64,000 nt of DNA from Alphaproteobacteria bacterium UBA6178. GTDB lineage: Bacteria; Pseudomonadota; Alphaproteobacteria; Rickettsiales; UBA3002. The position numbers were made by a program, and so were the translations under genes. Numbering within the stretch: position 1 is the stretch's first letter; each line of letters starts with the position of its first letter. Positions 16,899 to 24,576 of this stretch are shown one piece after another. A model generated the notes under the pieces. It worked only from the letters and a program-made list of their open reading frames with translations. It did not search any database and was not told where the DNA came from. The stretch lies in assembly GCA_002422205.1 (NCBI GenBank), contig DITS01000033.1, positions 895-64,894 of the forward strand, read 5' to 3'.

Positions 16899-18263
16899 AT
16901 GAAACTGCAATTTTATAATACACTGACGCGCCGCAAGGAAGAGTTTACGCCGATTGATGCGCAGCATGTGACGATGTATGTGTGCGGGCCGACGGTGTAT
17001 GCGCGTCCCCATATTGGGAATGCGCGCAGTGTGGTGGTGTATGATGTGTTGTACCGGTTGCTGACGCATTTATATCCGAAGGTGACCTATGCGCGCAATA
17101 TTACCGATGTGGATGATAAAATTAATGCGGCGGCGATGGAGCGCGGTATTAGCATTCAGGCGCTGACGACGGAAGTGACGCAGCAATTTCATGATGATAT
17201 GGATGCGCTGAATTGCCTGCGCCCGAGCATTGAGCCGCGTGCGACTGAGCATATTGATGGCATGATTGCGATGACACAGCAGTTGATTGATAACGGTCAT
17301 GCGTATGTGGGCAGCGATGGGCAGCATGTGCTGTTTGATGTGACGAGCTACGCGGATTATGGTGCGCTATCGGGCCGTCAGATTGACGAGCAGGAAGCGG
17401 GCGCGCGCGTGGCGGTGGAGGGCTATAAAAAACACCCAGGGGATTTTGTGCTGTGGAAACCTGCGGATGCGCAGGATGATGCGTCGAGTGTGTTTGACAG
17501 CCCGTGGGGGCCTGGGCGGCCCGGCTGGCATATTGAATGCTCGGTGATGAGCACGCATTATTTGGGTGCTACATTTGACATTCATGGGGGTGGTGCCGAT
17601 TTGAAATTTCCGCATCATGAAAATGAAATTGCACAAAGCTGCTGCGCGCACACTGACAGCCAGTTTGCGCGCTATTGGGTGCATAATGGGTTTCTGACCG
17701 TGAATGGCGAGAAGATGTCGAAGTCGCTGGGGAATTTTGTGACGGTACGCGATTTGCTTGATCGCGGCATTAAGGGCGAGGTGATTCGGCTGGCGCTGCT
17801 GATGAGCAAATATAATGAGCCGCTGGATTGGAATGATGAGAAAGTGCGTGAGGCGGAGAAGCTGTTGGATAAGTGGTATCGGGCTTTAGATCGTCATCCG
17901 CGCGAGCACTCTCATGTGGAAAAAGATTTTAAGATTCCTGCTTTCGCAGGAATGACAGATTTTATTGCGGTGTTATGTGATGATTTAAATTTCCCTAAGG
18001 CGATTGCTGCGGTGCAGCAAATGCCGGAGGCTGATCAAATCGGCGCCGCGAAATTTTTGGGATTACTACAGCAGGATGCGCAGCAATGGTTTAAAGGTGT
18101 TCAAGCGGACGGCGATATTGAGGCGCAGATTACGGTGCGGGCGGAGGCGAAAAAGAATCGTGATTTTGCCACCGCGGACCGCATTCGTGACGAGTTGAAG
18201 GCGCAAGGGATTATGTTGGAAGACCGGCCTGATGGCACGACCGACTGGCGGCGGGGTACTTGA
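16899..18263 (+). CDS. cysS: cysteinyl-tRNA synthetase with an in-frame repeat insertion
   Basis: Class I synthetase charging tRNA-Cys. 454 residues from the ATG at 16899 (GAGGT Shine-Dalgarno sequence). The zinc-ligand cysteine and HIGH motif are in MYVCGPTVYARPHIGNARS; the other zinc residues lie around WHIECSVMS and the HGGGADLKFPHHENE segment. KMSKS is EKMSKSLGNF. Around residues 337-355 (EHSHVEKDFKIPAFAGMTD) the sequence departs from the family. KIPAFAGMT is the translation of a 26-bp hairpin repeat also present just downstream of the gene and near murC, and the DALR-type helical domain resumes at VLCDDLNFPKAIAAV. Frame intact. Confidence 0.92.
   Translation: MKLQFYNTLTRRKEEFTPIDAQHVTMYVCGPTVYARPHIGNARSVVVYDVLYRLLTHLYPKVTYARNITDVDDKINAAAMERGISIQALTTEVTQQFHDDMDALNCLRPSIEPRATEHIDGMIAMTQQLIDNGHAYVGSDGQHVLFDVTSYADYGALSGRQIDEQEAGARVAVEGYKKHPGDFVLWKPADAQDDASSVFDSPWGPGRPGWHIECSVMSTHYLGATFDIHGGGADLKFPHHENEIAQSCCAHTDSQFARYWVHNGFLTVNGEKMSKSLGNFVTVRDLLDRGIKGEVIRLALLMSKYNEPLDWNDEKVREAEKLLDKWYRALDRHPREHSHVEKDFKIPAFAGMTDFIAVLCDDLNFPKAIAAVQQMPEADQIGAAKFLGLLQQDAQQWFKGVQADGDIEAQITVRAEAKKNRDFATADRIRDELKAQGIMLEDRPDGTTDWRRGT
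17931..17956. repeat. hairpin repeat inside cysS
   Basis: A 26-bp unit starting AAGATTCCTGC and ending GCAGGAATGAC (stem with TTTC loop) is read in frame as KIPAFAGMT. Identical copies lie at 18292-18317, just after the gene, and at 55323-55348. Confidence 0.9.
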
Positions 18264-18291
18264 TTCTCATCGCCGTGAATGCGGAGGCATT

Positions 18292-18317
18292 AAGATTCCT
18301 GCTTTCGCAGGAATGAC
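18292..18317. repeat. second copy of the cysS hairpin repeat
   Basis: Same 26 bp as 17931-17956, here in the intergenic DNA 29 nt after the cysS stop. The arms GATTCCTGC and GCAGGAATG could also act as a transcript end, but no T run follows. Confidence 0.88.
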
Positions 18318-18370
18318 GGGTTCTATGCAGAATGAGTGGTATGGTGCAATGCAGCGTCAATGCGGTGGAT

Positions 18371-18404
18371 TGTCATAAAATCTTCATCCTATATTTAGCA
18401 TAAT
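18371..18404 (+). promoter_or_regulatory. Pho-box-like operator/promoter of orphan C
   Basis: Contiguous 11-bp units TGTCATAAAAT (18371-18381) and CTTCATCCTAT (18382-18392) are followed, 11 bp after the CTTCAT hexamer, by CATAAT (18399-18404) as the probable -10. The mRNA would start about 38 nt before the ATG. Confidence 0.7.
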
Positions 18405-18448
18405 CTCCTATGATTTCTGTGCAGTAAACATCCTTCGGAGCTAAAATT

Positions 18449-18955
18449 ATGGGCGTGGACCCTTCATCATTTATCAAGGCAGATCCTGAATTCAGGGGTG
18501 TTGAGGCTATTGTACAACGTCGTCAGAAGGCATGCACTTTGGCTATTGAAGCCGCTTTTAAATCAATGAAAGGTTATATGGCAAAACATTCTTTGCCCGA
18601 GTTGGTAGGAGAGGTGAATGCCGAATTGTTAGTAAGGGGAATTAAGGACCGATACGGCGTAAATCTTATTGATGACAAGCCGATTCAGATCGATTTTGAG
18701 CGGATAAAAACAATAGCGGAAGAGAGCGAAACAGGCTTTACAGGTGAAATGGTGTATAAAAAATTTCTGGGTCGTATGCAAGGCACGCTAGAAGCATTTA
18801 AGCGCGATTGCGCGGATTGCAATATTAGCGGAACGGTGGATGTGCAGGGTATGCAAGATTATGTAAACGAGATGTTTAGCCAAATGAGCCAAGCGGCTGC
18901 CGATGCTTCCCGAAAGTATGAGGCTAAGCATATTCAGCCGTTATTAGGCTACTAA
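18449..18955 (+). CDS. orphan protein C
   Basis: Unrecognised 168-residue protein beginning MGVDPSSFIKADPEFRG; the start at 18449 is fixed by a CGGAG Shine-Dalgarno sequence 8 nt upstream. It is soluble and strongly helical, with no signal peptide. Two cysteines sit close together in DCADCNISG, and Met/Gln-rich helices follow to the C-terminus. It stands alone between cysS and cimA, with its own box-bearing promoter, and looks like an independent one-gene unit of the putative orphan regulon. Function unknown. Confidence 0.75.
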   Translation: MGVDPSSFIKADPEFRGVEAIVQRRQKACTLAIEAAFKSMKGYMAKHSLPELVGEVNAELLVRGIKDRYGVNLIDDKPIQIDFERIKTIAEESETGFTGEMVYKKFLGRMQGTLEAFKRDCADCNISGTVDVQGMQDYVNEMFSQMSQAAADASRKYEAKHIQPLLGY

Positions 18956-19002
18956 GTCGAAAGCTTGTTGCGGTTTGATGGGCTTCGCGCTACAAAATTA
19001 GC

Positions 19003-20586
19003 ATGAATAAAGACCGTATCTATTTATATGATTCGACCTTGCGGGATGGGGCGCAGGCGCGGGGGATTGATTTTACCGTGGCGGATAAGCAGGCTATTGC
19101 GCGCGAGCTGGATGCGTTTGGCATTGATTATGTGGAAGGCGGATGGCCGGGAGCAAACCCGACGGATGATGCGTTTTTTGCGGCGCAGCCCAAGTTGCGA
19201 CATGCGGTAGTTACGGCTTTTGGCATGACGCGGCGCGCCGGACGCTCGGCCGAGAATGACCCGGGGCTGGCCGATGTGCTGGGCACCAACACCAAATCGG
19301 TTTGTCTGGTGGGTAAATGTTCGGCCACACAGGTGGAGAAAACATTAAAGATTACCCGCGCGGAAAATCTGCGCATGGTGGCGGAGAGCATTGCGCATGT
19401 GGTGAGCCAGAAGCGGGAAGCGCTGTTTGACGCGGAGCATTTTTTTGACGGGTATAAAACCAATCCCGAATATGCGCTGGAGGTGGTGCAGGCGGCCTAT
19501 GATGCAGGCGCGCGCTGGGTGGTGTTGTGTGATACTAATGGCGGGTCTCTGCCGCATGAGATCAGCCAGATTGTGACGGAAGTGACCGCCTATATTCCGG
19601 GCACGCATTTGGGCATTCATTGCCATAATGATACGGATAATGCGGTGGCGAATTCGCTGGCGGCGGTGCGAGCGGGCGTGCGGCAAATTCAGGGCACGAT
19701 TAATGGGATTGGCGAGCGTTGCGGCAATGCGAATTTAATTTCGCTGATTCCGACATTGATGCTGAAGCTGGGTTTTAATACCGGCGTGAGTGAGAAAAAT
19801 CTGGCGCGCATTACGCAGATTTCGCGCATGATTGATGACCGGCTGAATCGTGATGGCAACCCGCATGCGCCTTATGTGGGTAGCGCGGCATTTGCGCATA
19901 AGGGCGGGCTGCATGTGTCGGCGATGGCGAAGGATTCGAGTAGTTATGAGCATATATCACCGGCGCTGGTGGGCAATGAGCGGGTGATCTTGGTGTCGGA
20001 CAAGGCCGGTAAATCGAATATTGTGACGCGGTTGAACCAGATGGGAATTGCGATTGAAGCGGATAACCCCAAGCTGAATGAGCTGGTGAAGGAAATTAAA
20101 GACCGCGAAAAACAAGGCTATGCGTATGATGATGCGGATGCGAGCTTTGAGCTGTTGGTGCGGCGACGGTTGGGCGATGTGCCGGATTTCTTCTCGGTGG
20201 AGAGTTTTCGTGTGATGGATGAACGGCGGCGCAATGCGAAGGGTGCGCTGGTAACCATTGCGGAAGCGACGGTGAAGCTGAGCATTCAAAAACGCGACGG
20301 GATGGTGATGGAAGTGGCGGAAGGCAACGGGCCGGTGAATGCGCTGGATGCGGCGCTGCGCAAGGCACTGATTCCGCATTATAAGAAATTGCAGGGTATG
20401 ATGCTTAGCGATTATAAGGTGCGGATTTTAACGCCGCAGGATGCGACCGCGGCACTGACGCGCGTGATGATTGAAAGCCGTGATGCCAAGCAGGTGTGGA
20501 CGACGATTGGCGTGTCGCACAATGTGATTGATGCCTCGTTCAACGCGTTGTTTGATGCGATTACGTATATGTTGCTTAAGGGTTAG
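19003..20586 (+). CDS. cimA: (R)-citramalate synthase
   Basis: Condenses pyruvate and acetyl-CoA to (R)-citramalate, the threonine-independent entry to isoleucine synthesis. 527 residues, matching the CimA (long, LeuA-like) family rather than HMG-CoA lyase. HMGL-type catalytic barrel: LYDSTLRDGAQARGIDFTV at the N-terminus, the metal-binding HCHNDTDNAVANSLAAVRAG, then GTINGIGERCGNANL. The region KGGLHVSAMAKDSSSYEH and the C-terminal LeuA-type allosteric domain follow. An isopropylmalate or homocitrate synthase is less likely given the length and the GGWPGANPTDDAFF segment. It overlaps the convergent orphan D by 4 nt. Confidence 0.92.
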   Translation: MNKDRIYLYDSTLRDGAQARGIDFTVADKQAIARELDAFGIDYVEGGWPGANPTDDAFFAAQPKLRHAVVTAFGMTRRAGRSAENDPGLADVLGTNTKSVCLVGKCSATQVEKTLKITRAENLRMVAESIAHVVSQKREALFDAEHFFDGYKTNPEYALEVVQAAYDAGARWVVLCDTNGGSLPHEISQIVTEVTAYIPGTHLGIHCHNDTDNAVANSLAAVRAGVRQIQGTINGIGERCGNANLISLIPTLMLKLGFNTGVSEKNLARITQISRMIDDRLNRDGNPHAPYVGSAAFAHKGGLHVSAMAKDSSSYEHISPALVGNERVILVSDKAGKSNIVTRLNQMGIAIEADNPKLNELVKEIKDREKQGYAYDDADASFELLVRRRLGDVPDFFSVESFRVMDERRRNAKGALVTIAEATVKLSIQKRDGMVMEVAEGNGPVNALDAALRKALIPHYKKLQGMMLSDYKVRILTPQDATAALTRVMIESRDAKQVWTTIGVSHNVIDASFNALFDAITYMLLKG

Positions 20587-21524
20587 CCGCACGTTTTTGC
20601 AGCAGCGAACATCTCATGGCTCAGGCTTGTAACCAGCGTGTCACGTTTACCGGCCAAGCGCGGGTTTATTATATTTGCCTCCTCGCCAAGAGAAATCTCT
20701 AGTTGTGTTAATGCCTGCACGAGATGAGGCGCGCTGATGCGCAACTGCGTGCTGCGATGCGCGGGCTGTTCGCTCTTGCTGGGCACCTCGAAACTTAGAC
20801 CCTGCAAGATTTCTGCTACTTCGGGATCGGTATTTTCAGCCAGCAGAGAGACACTGCTCCGGAGTGCATTGGCAAGGGTTGATGCGGTATTGGTGCTACC
20901 GTAAGAGAGGGTAATGGTTTCGGAGGCCTCTGCGTCGGCGGTGCAGGCCCGAATGGCGGAGCGGATAACATGCCCCAGCACTTTGGAAGGTTGTGGGGCA
21001 AGAAGCTTTTGTTTATCCACCGGATTACTCAAGGCCTGTATGATGCGCACAGAGCCGGAAGCACCGACGATGGACTCGATATTCGGCCAGTTCTGTTGAT
21101 TCTGAATAAACGCCTGCATGTCTTCAACCCATTGCATCAATATTTGCGATGACAGACCGGGTATATTGTCTGGATTTAGTATGCTGCTTGGCTTGATAAT
21201 GAGTATATCCGGCCTGCCTTTAATCTCTCGTTCCTTCAACGTGTGCCTCTCCGCCAACTCAATAATAAAATCTTTATGCACGAAATTATTACCAATGCGC
21301 AGCAAATCGACCTTATTTATGATATTCTGAATGTCTTTCTGTTGCCGGTATCCACTGCCGTTGTTGCCCCCTTTGATGGGAATCATAATAGCACAATCAT
21401 TTATTTTACCGACATCGCGTAAAGATACTTCGCTTAGCAGCGTGATGCGCGCTGCATCGAGTATTTGTTGCAGCCCGGCAAGGATGGCCGGCGGTTCTTT
21501 TGTGAGTTTTTCTGCGTGGCTCAT
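20583..21524 (-). CDS. orphan protein D
   Basis: Unrecognised 313-residue soluble protein, from the ATG at 21524 (MSHAEKLTKEPPAILAGL). It seems built of repeated alternations of a short beta strand and helix, for example CAIMIPIKGG, PDILIIKPSS and TQLRISAPHLVQALTQLEIS. No catalytic motif, signal peptide or membrane helix is evident. The gene is convergent with cimA and divergent from trmJ, and the two 11-bp units of its promoter overlap the trmJ start codon. Similar strand-helix alternation occurs in the tandem paralogues at 39900-41698, but I cannot show homology by eye. Confidence 0.75.
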   Translation of the reverse strand: MSHAEKLTKEPPAILAGLQQILDAARITLLSEVSLRDVGKINDCAIMIPIKGGNNGSGYRQQKDIQNIINKVDLLRIGNNFVHKDFIIELAERHTLKEREIKGRPDILIIKPSSILNPDNIPGLSSQILMQWVEDMQAFIQNQQNWPNIESIVGASGSVRIIQALSNPVDKQKLLAPQPSKVLGHVIRSAIRACTADAEASETITLSYGSTNTASTLANALRSSVSLLAENTDPEVAEILQGLSFEVPSKSEQPAHRSTQLRISAPHLVQALTQLEISLGEEANIINPRLAGKRDTLVTSLSHEMFAAAKTCG

Positions 21525-21583
21525 GGTGCTGTATCCGTGTTTTTTGTGGTGTTTGAGACAGACTAACCCTACAGATGGGGTAA

Positions 21584-21605
21584 TGAAAGTGAAGGTTTTA
21601 TGAAG
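21584..21605 (-). promoter_or_regulatory. Pho-box-like operator of orphan D, overlapping the trmJ start codon
   Basis: On the minus strand CTTCATAAAAC (21595-21605) and CTTCACTTTCA (21584-21594) are contiguous; a -10-like TTAGTC begins about 22 bp after the second hexamer. The trmJ ATG (21600-21602) lies inside the first unit, so a protein bound here would also sit on the trmJ translation start region. Confidence 0.62.
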
Positions 21606-22445
21606 ACGGCTCCTGTAATCATTCTTGTGAATCCGCAGCTTGGTGAAAATATCGGGGCGGCGGCGCGGGCGATGAAGAATTTTGGCCTGCATCAGTTACG
21701 GCTAGTGGCGCCGCGTGATGGCTGGCCCAATGCCCGTGCGGTGGATATGGCGGCGCATGCGGCAGATGTGGTGGAGGCTGCCACGATCTATGCTACGACA
21801 GCGGAGGCGGTGGCTGATTTGCAGGCGGTGTATGCTACCACCGCACGTGAGCGGGATATGGCGAAGGTGGCGTATAGCCCGCGGGAATTATTTGAAGGCA
21901 GTGGGGCTGATGATAGTTGTCATGCCGTCTTTATGACGGCATCCGGTCAGCCAGAGCCAGATTTAACGAAGGCCAGACCCCGTCATGAAGACGGGGTGAC
22001 AAGTGCAAGGGGTTTGCATTCCTTTATCGCTGTTGAGAATGGTAAGACAGGGATATTGTTTGGGGCGGAGCGGAGCGGGTTGTCGAATGAGGATGTGGTA
22101 CTGGCGGATGCGATTATTAGCATTCCGGTATCGGCGGAGTATGCGTCGCTGAATCTGGCGCAGGCGGTGGGGTTGGTGGCGTATGAGTGGTTTCTCTCGC
22201 TAGAGTCCAGCGTTCAGCGTTCAGCGTTCAGGAGTGATGTGGCTAGTAAGGGGGAGTTGCAGGGGTTGTTTGACCAGTTAGAAGGGGAGCTGGATGCGCG
22301 GGGGTTTTGGAAGGTGGAGGGGAAAAAGCCGGTGATGTGGCGCAATATCCGCAATTTGTTGCAACGGGCGCAGATGAATGCGCAGGAAGTGCGCACGATG
22401 CGCGGGATTGTGCGTTGTTTGAGCGAATATACGCGGAAAGACTAG
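21600..22445 (+). CDS. trmJ: TrmJ-like tRNA/rRNA 2'-O-methyltransferase with two in-frame repeat insertions
   Basis: SPOUT-class (SpoU) SAM-dependent ribose methyltransferase; TrmJ modifies position 32 of tRNAs. 281 residues. Family motifs: NPQLGENIGAAARAMKNFGL (motif 1), GILFGAERSGLSNEDV (motif 2) and SAEYASLNLAQAVGLVAYEW (motif 3, knot). Two stretches are foreign. Residues about 107-134 (CHAVFMTASGQPEPD and on) are encoded by an 82-bp two-hairpin element, and about 202-211 (SSVQRSAFRS) by AGCGTTC heptamers. Neither interrupts the SPOUT motifs, and the frame is open throughout. The ATG follows a GAAGG Shine-Dalgarno sequence. The exact substrate is inferred from the family. Confidence 0.87.
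   Translation: MKTAPVIILVNPQLGENIGAAARAMKNFGLHQLRLVAPRDGWPNARAVDMAAHAADVVEAATIYATTAEAVADLQAVYATTARERDMAKVAYSPRELFEGSGADDSCHAVFMTASGQPEPDLTKARPRHEDGVTSARGLHSFIAVENGKTGILFGAERSGLSNEDVVLADAIISIPVSAEYASLNLAQAVGLVAYEWFLSLESSVQRSAFRSDVASKGELQGLFDQLEGELDARGFWKVEGKKPVMWRNIRNLLQRAQMNAQEVRTMRGIVRCLSEYTRKD
21919..22000. repeat. complete two-hairpin element inserted in frame in trmJ
   Basis: Begins GTCATGCCGTC and ends GACGGGGTGAC. Hairpin 1 is GCCGTC/GACGGC (21924-21940) and hairpin 2 CCCCGTC/GACGGGG (21978-21996), joined by a spacer containing GGTCAGCC and AAGGCCAGAC. Hairpin 2 matches the copy at 30661-30690 upstream of purL's end. Confidence 0.88.
22203..22231. repeat. heptamer repeat AGCGTTC inside trmJ
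   Basis: AGAGTCC is followed by three AGCGTTC units with exact 7-bp period, read in frame as SSVQRSAFRS. Three heptamers equal 21 bp, i.e. seven codons, which preserves the frame. Confidence 0.85.
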
Positions 22446-22448
22446 AAT

Positions 22449-22494
22449 CGTCATCAAACCTTCATTTGAGATGGAGGGCGTGCGGGCTTACACT
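22449..22494 (+). promoter_or_regulatory. Pho-box-like operator/promoter of the first glycine-rich pair
   Basis: CGTCATCAAAC (22449-22459) and CTTCATTTGAG (22460-22470) are contiguous 11-bp units starting 4 nt after the trmJ stop. TACACT (22489-22494) lies about 23 bp after the CTTCAT hexamer and would place the start site near 22500. Confidence 0.62.
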
Positions 22495-22533
22495 GAGGAT
22501 GCCGTATTGTGTAACCTCAACAGCCGTGGAGCG

Positions 22534-23007
22534 ATGCTTTCATTTTTAACATCGATTAAAGAATTTGCCGTGGGAACCGTGGGTGGTTTTTTCAGCTGGG
22601 CGCTTGACGGTGTACATTATGGCGGCTGGGCCGGTTTGATTGTAGGCGGCATTATCGGGCTTAGCACCGGTAATCCGGCGATGATACTGTTAGGCGGATT
22701 GGGTGGTGCGGTTGGCGGTGCGGCGATGGGCGGGCTGGGCGGCCTGATGTTTGGCGGCATTAGTGAGGTGTGGGATCATTATCAGGCACCGGAAGGATCG
22801 GGTAAGGCAGCACCGGCTAAACCGGTTGCGCCTGCCAAACCTGCCATGGTGGTTGATCAATATAAAGCAAAATATGACGCTAAGGCGAGTGCGGAAGCAG
22901 ATGCCAAAGCGGCATTGGAGAAAAAAGACGAGACGCCTTCTACGGTGGTGGAGGGAGGTGGCACGCTGCTTCCCAGCGGGCCTGCACCGGAAGGGAGGAC
23001 GCGCTAA
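22534..23007 (+). CDS. glycine-rich membrane protein 1 (unknown function)
   Basis: Unrecognised 157-residue protein. I chose the ATG at 22534 because the predicted mRNA starts near 22500 and a GGAG lies just upstream; the ATG at 22471 would precede that start. An N-terminal membrane-active region (residues about 5-85) is very rich in glycine (GGWAGLIVGGIIGL, LLGGLGGAVGGAAMGGLGGL), a glycine-zipper pattern that could insert in or span membranes. The remainder is soluble, Ala/Pro/Lys-rich (APAKPVAPAKPAM) and disordered. It directly abuts the next gene. Glycine-zipper proteins include pore formers and envelope lipoproteins; no specific role can be assigned. Confidence 0.72.
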   Translation: MLSFLTSIKEFAVGTVGGFFSWALDGVHYGGWAGLIVGGIIGLSTGNPAMILLGGLGGAVGGAAMGGLGGLMFGGISEVWDHYQAPEGSGKAAPAKPVAPAKPAMVVDQYKAKYDAKASAEADAKAALEKKDETPSTVVEGGGTLLPSGPAPEGRTR

Positions 23008-23592
23008 ATGTTTGATCCGTTACAATATACATTGGGTGCCGTGTGGGGGGCGATTAAAGCGCCGTTTGTATGGGCGTTTAGTGGGTTCTGGGCCGGGCTG
23101 AACGGAGCACTCACCGGCGGGGCTATCGGGCTGGGAGCAAGTGTGGCGGTGCAGCTTTTAGGCGGGCCGGTGCTTGCCTTTATTGAAGGATTGGCGCCTT
23201 CGCTGGGCGGGGCGGCATGGTTTGAGGCGGCGCGTCATTATGTGGCCTCGACCACCTGGGTGGAAAAGCTGGCCTTGTTTACGCCGGTGGCTGCTGCTGC
23301 GGGTGCGGGGTTGGGGGTGGCTTCGGCCATACCACGTGCGATCAGCGAGAATCAGCAGACAGTGCCCGAATTTACCAGTGATGTGACCAAGGAAAAAGTG
23401 ACCGTGAATGGCTGGGAGCGCGGCCAGAACCATGGGGTGACAGCCGGGGTGCTGCTGGCGGCAGGGGCTGCGGCAATGGTGGGCGTGGGGATGGCCAAAA
23501 AATATGGCTATATAGGTGATGGCGAAGAAACCAGTACGCCCGTGCCACCGCCACCGACTGCAAAAACAGACCCAGTGGCGCCTGAACGTTAG
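23008..23592 (+). CDS. glycine-rich membrane protein 2 (unknown function)
   Basis: Unrecognised 194-residue protein starting MFDPLQYTLGAVWGAIKAPF with no gap after gene 1, so the two are co-translated. It has at least three hydrophobic Gly/Ala-rich segments (about residues 24-62, 88-110 and 143-160). The C-terminus is Pro/Thr-rich (TPVPPPPTAKTDP), resembling the soluble tail of gene 1. No signal-peptide cleavage site or enzymatic motif is seen. It is followed by a separate box-bearing promoter for the second pair. Confidence 0.72.
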   Translation: MFDPLQYTLGAVWGAIKAPFVWAFSGFWAGLNGALTGGAIGLGASVAVQLLGGPVLAFIEGLAPSLGGAAWFEAARHYVASTTWVEKLALFTPVAAAAGAGLGVASAIPRAISENQQTVPEFTSDVTKEKVTVNGWERGQNHGVTAGVLLAAGAAAMVGVGMAKKYGYIGDGEETSTPVPPPPTAKTDPVAPER

Positions 23593-23627
23593 GCTCACTC
23601 AGACTTTAAGGGCGTTATTTGCTGAAT

Positions 23628-23672
23628 TGTCATAAAAGCTTCACTTTTGTCGGACGGGACTCGTGCTATTAT
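23628..23672 (+). promoter_or_regulatory. Pho-box-like operator/promoter of the second glycine-rich pair
   Basis: TGTCATAAAAG (23628-23638) and CTTCACTTTTG (23639-23649) are contiguous 11-bp units. A good -10, TATTAT (23667-23672), begins 22 bp after the CTTCAC hexamer, matching the spacing seen for orphan D and the first pair. Confidence 0.68.
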
Positions 23673-23730
23673 GGGCATGTATAGAGATAAGCACTGCGTG
23701 CAATACGCATAAAAAATAAGGATGGATACC

Positions 23731-24564
23731 ATGGCACGACAATCTTATGAGCCGATTAATCACTCGGGCGGATCTGCAGTTGCAACGGAATTAGCTGAAA
23801 CATCGCGTGGTGGTGCCCGTGGCGCGCTGCGTGGCATTATTATTGGTGCGCTAGTGCCTGTGGCGTTATTGGCTGCGGCGGGCGTTGGTATGGCGGCCTT
23901 ATTTGGCGGCGGTGCCCTTGCGATGACAGTCGTGGGTGTGACCGCTGGCGCAGTAGGTTTATTTGGCAGTGCATTGGGTGCCACGTGGGGCGCAGTGGCA
24001 GGTGGCGTATTGGGATCGGCTAGAGGATTTGACCGTGGCGAAGCACGGGTGGAACAAGAACGTGCCGCGGCGCGTGCGCAGAGCGCCTATGATCGTCAGC
24101 GTGCCGGTTTGGAGAGTGTGGTGCAAGCCCAGATGGCGGACGCGCAAGCACGTATGGCGCTGGCACAAGCGATTATGAGTCAAGGCGGTGTTCCGGGTGC
24201 GCAAGTAGCGGCTTATGGTGATGCGTCGACTGCCGCATTGGCTGGTGAAGCAGCGGTTGCCGATGAAACGATTCTGGCGGCGAAAAAAGATGATAAGAAA
24301 AAAGATGTTCATGATCGTGGCGGATGGGGCACGACACCGCCTGAAGCACCCAAAGCCGCTTTAGTTGCTGAGGCGACACCGCAACAAGCTACTGGTGGTT
24401 ATAGCGATGTCAGCGCTACGATTCCGGCTGCGCGTTCGTCGATTGAAGTGCCTTCGTCGACTGATGTGCCCAGTGCTAAAGTGAATGCAGCGTCGATTGA
24501 TGTGGCAACAATGCATGCAATGCAAGAGCAAGCGGCAGTAGAACACGGCCACAGCCAAGCGTAA
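23731..24564 (+). CDS. glycine-rich membrane protein 3 (unknown function)
   Basis: Unrecognised 277-residue protein. The ATG at 23731 has an AAGG Shine-Dalgarno sequence 9 nt upstream and is preferred to the one at 23722. After a short polar N-terminus there are two Gly/Ala-rich hydrophobic segments (about residues 34-62 and 66-98). Next come a charged helical region (GEARVEQERAAARAQSAYDR) with coiled-coil character, a lysine cluster KKDDKKKD, and a Ser/Thr/Ala tail. The tail holds AARSSIEVPSS, closely matched by AARSDIDVPSN in the next gene. Likely membrane-anchored with a long soluble tail. Function unknown. Confidence 0.72.
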   Translation: MARQSYEPINHSGGSAVATELAETSRGGARGALRGIIIGALVPVALLAAAGVGMAALFGGGALAMTVVGVTAGAVGLFGSALGATWGAVAGGVLGSARGFDRGEARVEQERAAARAQSAYDRQRAGLESVVQAQMADAQARMALAQAIMSQGGVPGAQVAAYGDASTAALAGEAAVADETILAAKKDDKKKDVHDRGGWGTTPPEAPKAALVAEATPQQATGGYSDVSATIPAARSSIEVPSSTDVPSAKVNAASIDVATMHAMQEQAAVEHGHSQA

Positions 24565-24576
24565 GGAATTAATGTG

